From positions 265,048-329,047 of the forward strand of contig NRSV01000042.1 in assembly GCA_002286855.1 (NCBI GenBank): 64,000 bases of DNA, in the 5' to 3' direction. Positions within the stretch are counted from its first letter, which is position 1. Each line of letters starts with the position of its first letter. Position numbers and translations under genes: made by a program. This DNA is from Bipolaris cookei (taxonomy: Eukaryota > Ascomycota > Dothideomycetes > Pleosporales > Pleosporaceae). Positions 58,423 to 64,000 of this stretch are shown here, in pieces. The notes under the pieces were generated by a model that was not told where the DNA came from, made no database searches, and saw only the letters and a list, made by a program, of their open reading frames with translations.

Positions 58423-60019
58423 ATGTTACCCTCAACAAACATCTTACAAAACAGTGGCCAGATACCGTATGGACGATACTGTGTCTATGGTCTTGCTGTG
58501 TTCATTCTATTATTGATAGCCCGATTTGCCTACCAGATTCTGGCTTCTCCTCTTCGTGATGTGCCAGGTCCATTTCTTGCTAGATTTACTCGACTTTGGG
58601 AACTTCAGGCCATCCACAAGCATGACAATACGACCCTGAATATTGAACTCCACGAGAAATATGGTACAGCAATCTCTTCTTTGTTTCCTAACTAATGGAT
58701 TATGAAATATAGATATAGCATTACTAACTCATTTAGGTCCTGTTGTACGCCTAGCACCAAACCGATATAGTCTAAATAGTAGCGAAGCTGCTAATGCCGT
58801 TCTTGGACATGGGAACGCCCTCGACAAGTCGAGATATTACGAGGCGTTTAGTATGCCGGGCGTGAGCAACATCTTTTCGGAAGCGAATTTAAAGGTGCAC
58901 GCCGTAATGAGAAGACCATTGGCGCAGCTATACTCGCAAACAGCGCTTCTTTCCTACGAGCCGTTTGTTGACACATGCAACTCTATCTTACTTAAAATAT
59001 TGGAAGAGTGTGCCGAGAATCGTAAGATTACAGACCTACGGGAGATGATGCAATTCTACGCTTTTGATGTAATTGGTGAGATCACAGTTGGATCAAGGTT
59101 TGGGCTAATGGAGGATGCCGGTGACAAATCCGGCATTATTGAGGGAATTGACCAGTCTACGGTCTTCAGCGCCAATCTGGGCTTGATACCTGAGTGGTTC
59201 TGGTGGATTGCCAAGACGATGGACAAATTAAAGTTTGAGCCAGGGTTCAGAAAATTATCTAACTTCTTGGATTATCATATCGGCAATCGGGTTTCAGGAC
59301 GCAGCAAGCCACCTGTAGACCGCAGCGACATCCTGGACAAGATGCTGCGTTTGGAGATGGAAGGCAAAGCTACGCGCTTTGATACCGAAAATGCCGTCTC
59401 TCTAAACATTGTAGCTGGTTCCGATACTACAGCTATAGTACTCACCACAGCCCTCACCTACCTCTCCATGTACCCCAACACTCTTAAAGCTCTCCGCGAC
59501 GAACTAGATGCGGCTACCTTAGCTGGTAACCTTTCTGAACCAGCGACTTTCCAAGAAGCTCAAAAACTTCCCTACCTTCAAGCGGTTATTATGGAAGCTC
59601 TACGAATCCATCCAGCTGTTGGCGCGCCCTTGACCCGCGTAGTTGGACCACAAGGCCTTCATATCTTGGGCTATTTTTTCCCACCAGGTACTGAAATAGG
59701 CATCAACGCCTGGGTCATTCACTACAACAAAACCATCTTTGGCCCTGATGCACATGTCTTTCGCCCAGAGCGCTGGCTCACGGAGAATAAGGAGGAGCGT
59801 GCAATGCTACAAAAAAACCTCTTGGCCTTCGGTGGCGGTCCGAGAACATGCCTTGGTAAGAATGTAAGTTTGTTAGAGATGAGCAAAGTTATTCCCCAAA
59901 TTGTTAGGAATTATGATCTCGAAATCCAATCGAACGATAAAGGTCAGAAAATAAGTTGGGAAACTATGTGGTTTTGTAAGCCTTCTATTAGTGTAGTGGT
60001 TAAAAAAAGGACACTGTAA
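58423..60019 (+). CDS. cytochrome P450 monooxygenase
   Basis: Exons 58423-58663 and 58737-60019 with a 73-nt phase-1 intron give 507 aa, a full-length fungal P450. An N-terminal membrane anchor (YCVYGLAVFILLLIARFAYQ) is followed by the PGP hinge region. The I-helix has VAGSDTTAIVL, the K-helix ExxR is EALRIHP, the PERF-like motif is FRPERWL, and the heme-binding loop is FGGGPRTCLGKN, with Cys452 as the axial ligand. Family style is closest to the pisatin-demethylase/benzoate-hydroxylase-like group, but the substrate is unknown. It is the only complete gene in the transposon-rich part and lacks stops or frame breaks, which suggests selection or recent arrival. Confidence 0.9.
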
Positions 60020-60627
60020 TGGGTAGGCGCTGCTACCGTCCACGAACAGCTCATGCCTTGAACAATACTAACATCACCTCTATCTATGACCGATTGTTTT
60101 TGACGCTTGTTTTTCGAAGTGGGCACTAGTAAGACTGTACGTTTGCACATTTGAGCGGAAAGATGCGTATCGCCTTGTTCGAGCAGGCCAACACGTACGA
60201 CACGCGCGCGTTGACCTCCTTGAAGCTGATGTCTCCTGCACGCACGAAAGAGCCTCGTACTTCCTCTTTCACTGTTTTACAGGTGTCGTGATTCTTCAAA
60301 AGTTAGTATGTTGTCAAAGTGTAGGGTGCTGCTTGTTCTACTATCGACTCAGAGGTAGAGGTCTCTGCCTTCTACTTGTCCGTAGTAGACTCAGAGCCAG
60401 CTTGATCGAGAGATTCTAGAGAGAGAAGATATGTGCTAGGGAAGAAACACTAATTGATTGATCGTTGGTAGTGTGAATTGATCTTGTGTGAAGTGCTCTG
60501 TCTTCTATCTACTTGCTATCCTACTACTATATATATTAGCTAGAATAGATTCTAGAAGAGTCTATCTAGTAGTAGCTTGCGTAGTCTATAGCGTCATAGA
60601 TAGATGTCTATTGATCGATTATAGTCT
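60020..60627. other. spacer, probably the interior of the LTR element
   Basis: Minus-strand reading continues past the LTR match into unrecognised AT-rich sequence. The inner end of the retroelement could not be placed. Confidence 0.4.
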
Positions 60628-60724
60628 TGATAGATCGACTATAGACTTGATTGATCGCAGAGTCCGAGTGTGGACTGCGCATCCGGATTCTGTCGTAGAA
60701 TAGCTGAGTAGCTTATCTACAACA
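60628..60724 (-). repeat. LTR start, copy A
   Basis: On the minus strand from 60724, a 97-bp stretch beginning TGTTGTAGATAAGCTACTCA is repeated at 63904-64000 on the plus strand with two differences (both C/T). It begins TG, as LTRs do, and abuts coding sequence in both places. Confidence 0.75.
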
Positions 60725-60894
60725 TATGTGACCCCGAAAAGAATTATTGCCGTGGTTTCAGACCCCGCAACCATAAGGAAATCCACATTTTGTGCTAGCT
60801 CCTCGTCCGTCAAATAATTGTCCTCACCACGTTAGCGCAATATGAACTCCATGAAATCTCCACGATCGAATTGTTCCTTTCTTTGGATTAGGCT
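60725..60894 (-). pseudogene. cytochrome P450 I-helix fragment, truncated by the LTR
   Basis: Minus-strand reading MSLIQRKEQFDRGDFMEFIL then, after an in-frame TAA, LTDEELAQNVDFLMVAGSET and TAIILFGVTY. AGSETTA is the P450 I-helix signature. It stops exactly where the LTR begins. It differs from the complete P450, so a second P450 gene once lay here. Confidence 0.7.
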
Positions 60895-60911
60895 CATTGC
60901 AGACGACGCAG

Positions 60912-61210
60912 CAATATCTTGATGGTTTTTACGCGTACCTGGAGCGGAACCTCACTGTACATGTGGCCACAACAGACAGACGCTCATCCACGTCCTTGCA
61001 TACTGTCCGGACACGAAGGAAGCTAGGGCTAAACTTCTTACCAGAGCGGGCACAACCCAGATCCACGAACTTCTCAGGGACAAGAATAAGGCGGCCATAG
61101 CTGGACAGTGGCTCCTAGACACATGCCTACTCGAGCACCTAAAAGTCGCGATTAAGATTGAAGCAACAGACACGACGGAGTGGAAACCATTCCACATACT
61201 CAGCTCTTGA
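60912..61210 (+). mobile_element. 3' coding tail of a LINE (Tad-like) retrotransposon
   Basis: Reads PGAEPHCTCGHNRQTLIHVL then AYCPDTKEARAKLL, a Cys/His zinc knuckle as found at the C-terminus of Tad-type LINE reverse transcriptases, ending in TGA at 61210. The 5' part is missing. A tract downstream may be its 3' UTR. Confidence 0.55.
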
Positions 61211-62737
61211 CAAGGAGCTAGCTACACATACTCTGCTACCCCAAAGAGGGGGCAACACAGTCAAAGGCGGCACGGGGAGGAGAAAGGACTGGGATAAGTA
61301 ATGAGAAGTGGTAGAGGTTTTTAAGCAGGATAATCTGCTATGTTTGCTCTACGCGACTAGAAATAGAAGACAGTGTTCATAGATCCGAAAGGAAACGAGG
61401 TAGCACTTTAAATTGATTTATTATTATTATTATTATAACAACTTGTTATCACAGATGGTTATCACAGATAATTATCACAGCTGATTAAAATAGATCGAAT
61501 TAACTACTAGGTATAAAGCTACCACTAACTAAATGTTTTCCTAGATACAGTAGAGGTGGCGCTTACGAGAAGCTTCTTCATATAGAGTAGTTACAAGACT
61601 AGGTTAGCTAAGCTTCAAAGCAACATCTTCGAGACTACTGCAGCTAAGGAAGTATAGCTGAAATCTGTTAAGAGTCTTAGCAAACAAGAGCTGGCCATTA
61701 TCAAAAATAAGAGCTAGAAGTATTTTTATCACGCACCTTTATCACAGACTCAAAATAATTTTGTTGGACCACGCAATCAAGAACCTACGCTGAACAACCT
61801 TAATAAGACACAATTGTCCGTATAAGTAAGGTGACAGCGATTGGATAGCTCGGAAGCTCTACCCCACACACAGCAATGGGCAACCCCCACAATAGGACCA
61901 AAGCAGAGAGCATAAGAAGACAACCTTGTACGCACGTAGATAAGAATAATAAGAAGAACTTTTACACACACCTGTCTTTTTGGCAACCCTTCTGCATTCG
62001 TGCAAACCTTCTTTAGCCCGCGCGCACATGCTTCGTACCTTGCTGTTTGCACCCGGTTCATGCTTATGCTAGCTAGTTACAGAGCCCATTCAATAACGAT
62101 AGTTAATGCTGGCAATTATTACATTAAATAGTATGGTAGCGATGAGGTTAAAGAGGCTATAAATAATAACGTTTAGCCTAAATACTTTGCTAATAGAGAG
62201 GACGCATATCTAGCTGAGGAATTTTTTGATGAGGTCTATGAGGATGAGCACGAGGATATTGAGATAGGCGAAAATCAGTATGGCGATGAAACTGACTTTG
62301 AGTGCTTTTCTGATGATAGCTACGAGGGGGACAACGCATAGATAGTATCCAGTAGCTGTTTGCCATAATCATAGCTAATAAAGATCTGATGATTTCATTA
62401 CTTATAACTATTTCTTTTTACTTCATGACGTGTATATCTTCTTAGAACTGGCACTACCGTGATAAACTGCCGTGATCAACCAATCGCAAGTCGATATTCA
62501 TGCAGGATAAAGTTTGTTTTAGGTACAACTGATATAAACCACTGTAATAAACAAATCAGGAGAGGACATCTACGCAGGGTGGAGTTGATTTTGGGTACTT
62601 ACACGTCACCACTTACAAGGATTAGGCGTTACAGCAAAGCCACTGTTTCTAAGCTAGATCTGGGAGAAAGCTGTCTTACATTGTTGATCCCGTCTCGTAA
62701 CTTTAGCTCTTGAGGATGCTGACCATCCTTTATCGTT
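61211..62737. other. AT-rich region without recognised gene
   Basis: It holds a (TTA)n run at 61417-61435 and TTATCACAG units repeated near 61445-61480. Near 62195-62340 there is a very acidic ORF fragment of no known family. Confidence 0.45.
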
Positions 62738-63903
62738 ATGTCTGATCAGCCTGAGCCTTCTAGTCTTCTTGAATTTCTTCAGCCACTCAAAATAAGCGCG
62801 CCCCATATTGTAAAAAGGGGGGGGGAGAGACGAGAAATAATGCATACACTATTCAAATACCCGCCTACGCAAACACTGGAGGGTAATACCCAGAGTCAGA
62901 CTCTATCAAAATGGAAGGAATGGTGGAAAGATACGGACTGAGCAAAACACCCCGCTGGTAAAGCCCCACTATGGGGCTCCTCCACCCGCTCAACTCACAT
63001 TTGGTCACAATTTGGAGAAGCTGCAGATACTAAGAACGGACAGCCATACGTTTTTTGCCTTAATTGTGGTCTACTACTACAGCACCCAACACGAAAAGGT
63101 ATAGGCACAAATCACCTTACCAACCATCTCAAATCTCAATCGTGTCTACAAACTTCGTCACCTATCTACGCGCAATCTCTCCCCTCTCCAACTCAGTCAA
63201 TTCGAGCTTCTTCGAGACATCTATCTAGATTGGTCCCACCATACTCAACAGGGGTATTTGAAAGGGAGCTCGTTCGCGTGATTATTGATAACAACTGGTC
63301 TTTCCAAACAGTTGAGCGCCTATCATTTCAACGCTTTATTAGGTTTCTTCGGCCAGATGCTGTGATAACTACCCGTTATAAATTCCAGAAGATGTTTCAA
63401 CAGCAATTTGATACAGCAGTTGCAGGACTTCTCCATGATCTAGGCCAGGGGACTAAAATATCGTTCGCGTTAGACGCTTGGTCTGCAAACAACCATCTTA
63501 GCTTTCTAGCAATCAAGGGTTACTATATCAACGATGACTGGCAACTCCAGGAAAGGCTGTTAGATTTTGTCCCTATCCGCGGACGTCACACTGGATCTTC
63601 TATGGCTACTGAGGTACTTAAAGTTCTCTCCAATATCTCTACGCAAAAACGTCTACTAGCAATTACTTGTGATAATGCTAGTAACAACAATACCCTTGTC
63701 CAGACTATCCACTCAAGCTTACAAGAGGAGGGTATTGATTGGAGTCCAAGTGAAAACACAATACCTTGTCTAGCCCATATCATCAATCTTGTCGTCCAGC
63801 ATATTATTGAACATCTTAGACTTGCAGCTCCTCCCGAAAATGAGAATGTGGAGAGTTTACAGGGGCGCCATGTGCAGGAGATCACAACGCAGATCTCAGT
63901 CCC
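62738..63903 (+). pseudogene. hAT-family transposase, interrupted by an LTR
   Basis: The ATG at 62738 begins a reading frame with a single in-frame TGA at 62939. It continues through a BED-type zinc finger (CLNCGLLLQHP, then NHLTNHLKSQSC) and hAT core stretches such as FALDAWSANNHLSFLAIKGY, AITCDNASNNNTLVQTIHSS and PCLAHIINLVVQHIIEHLR. It breaks off at 63904, where an LTR begins, and the rest lies outside the window or is lost. Confidence 0.8.
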
Positions 63904-64000
63904 TGTTGTAGATAAGCTACTCAGCTATTCCACGACAGAATCCGGATGCGCAGTCCACACCCGGACTCTGCGATCAATCAAGTCTATAGTCGATCTATCA
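63904..64000 (+). repeat. LTR start, copy B, running off the window edge
   Basis: Same 97 bp as at 60724-60628 but in opposite orientation, beginning TGTTGTAGATAAGCTACTCA. It starts inside the hAT gene, so reading frames that continue through it are spurious. Confidence 0.75.

Noticed and set aside
60619..60813. 64-codon ORF joining a P450 I-helix to a hAT-like tail
   Set aside because: The apparent fusion is an insertion junction: the second half is the LTR start, not coding sequence.
1..64000. CRISPR arrays, bacterial operons, riboswitches
   Set aside because: No regularly spaced direct repeats; the sequence is plainly eukaryotic with spliceosomal introns.

Overview
The window is nuclear DNA of a filamentous ascomycete, most likely a dothideomycete of the Pleosporales type (inferred from gene content and style, not from a search). 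Most genes carry short GT...CTAAC...AG introns of about 50-90 nt, and the intergenic spacers are rich in microsatellites and pyrimidine tracts. The set includes RPL7, RPS14, DAD4, GOT1, ARP5, IES6, NSE1, ATG15, a DAHP synthase and prephenate dehydrogenase. Exon structures below were built by hand from splice signals and reading frame.

Region 1 (1-45.7 kb) is a gene-rich housekeeping block. In order: a spindle-pole-body coiled-coil protein (-), a VPS9-domain Rab5 GEF (-), ATG15 lipase (+), a rhodanese/tyrosine phosphatase (+), a conserved fungal orphan (-), DAHP synthase (+), NSE1 (-), GOT1 (-), IES6 (-), DAD4 (+), ARP5 (+), a short-chain dehydrogenase (+), a small orphan (-), RPL7 (+) with a probable intronic C/D snoRNA, a CLG1-like cyclin (+), an FMP30/NAPE-PLD-like hydrolase (+), a decayed pogo/Fot1-type transposon with intact TA-flanked ends, a metallophosphoesterase (+), RPS14 (-) and prephenate dehydrogenase TYR1 (+). 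ARP5 and IES6, which encode partners in one INO80 submodule, lie about 1.1 kb apart with DAD4 between them. Two long GC-rich non-coding stretches (8.6-11.0 kb and 30.7-34.0 kb) precede the phosphatase and the cyclin and probably hold long leaders.

Region 2 (45.7-64 kb) is a transposon-rich, AT-richer compartment with broken accessory genes: an NmrA-like oxidoreductase, a Zn2Cys6 regulator, an alpha/beta-hydrolase, an MFS transporter and a piece of a second P450. One complete cytochrome P450 (58.4-60.0 kb) survives. The same block holds a Russian-doll insertion (an IES-sized TIR element, a pogo-type transposon inside it, and a second pogo-type transposon inside that), another decayed DDE transposase, a LINE tail, a hAT transposase with one stop codon, and two inverted copies of an LTR start that interrupt the hAT gene and the P450 relic. 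The mix of regulator, oxidoreductases, hydrolase, transporter and P450s looks like a decayed accessory or secondary-metabolism locus; this is inference.
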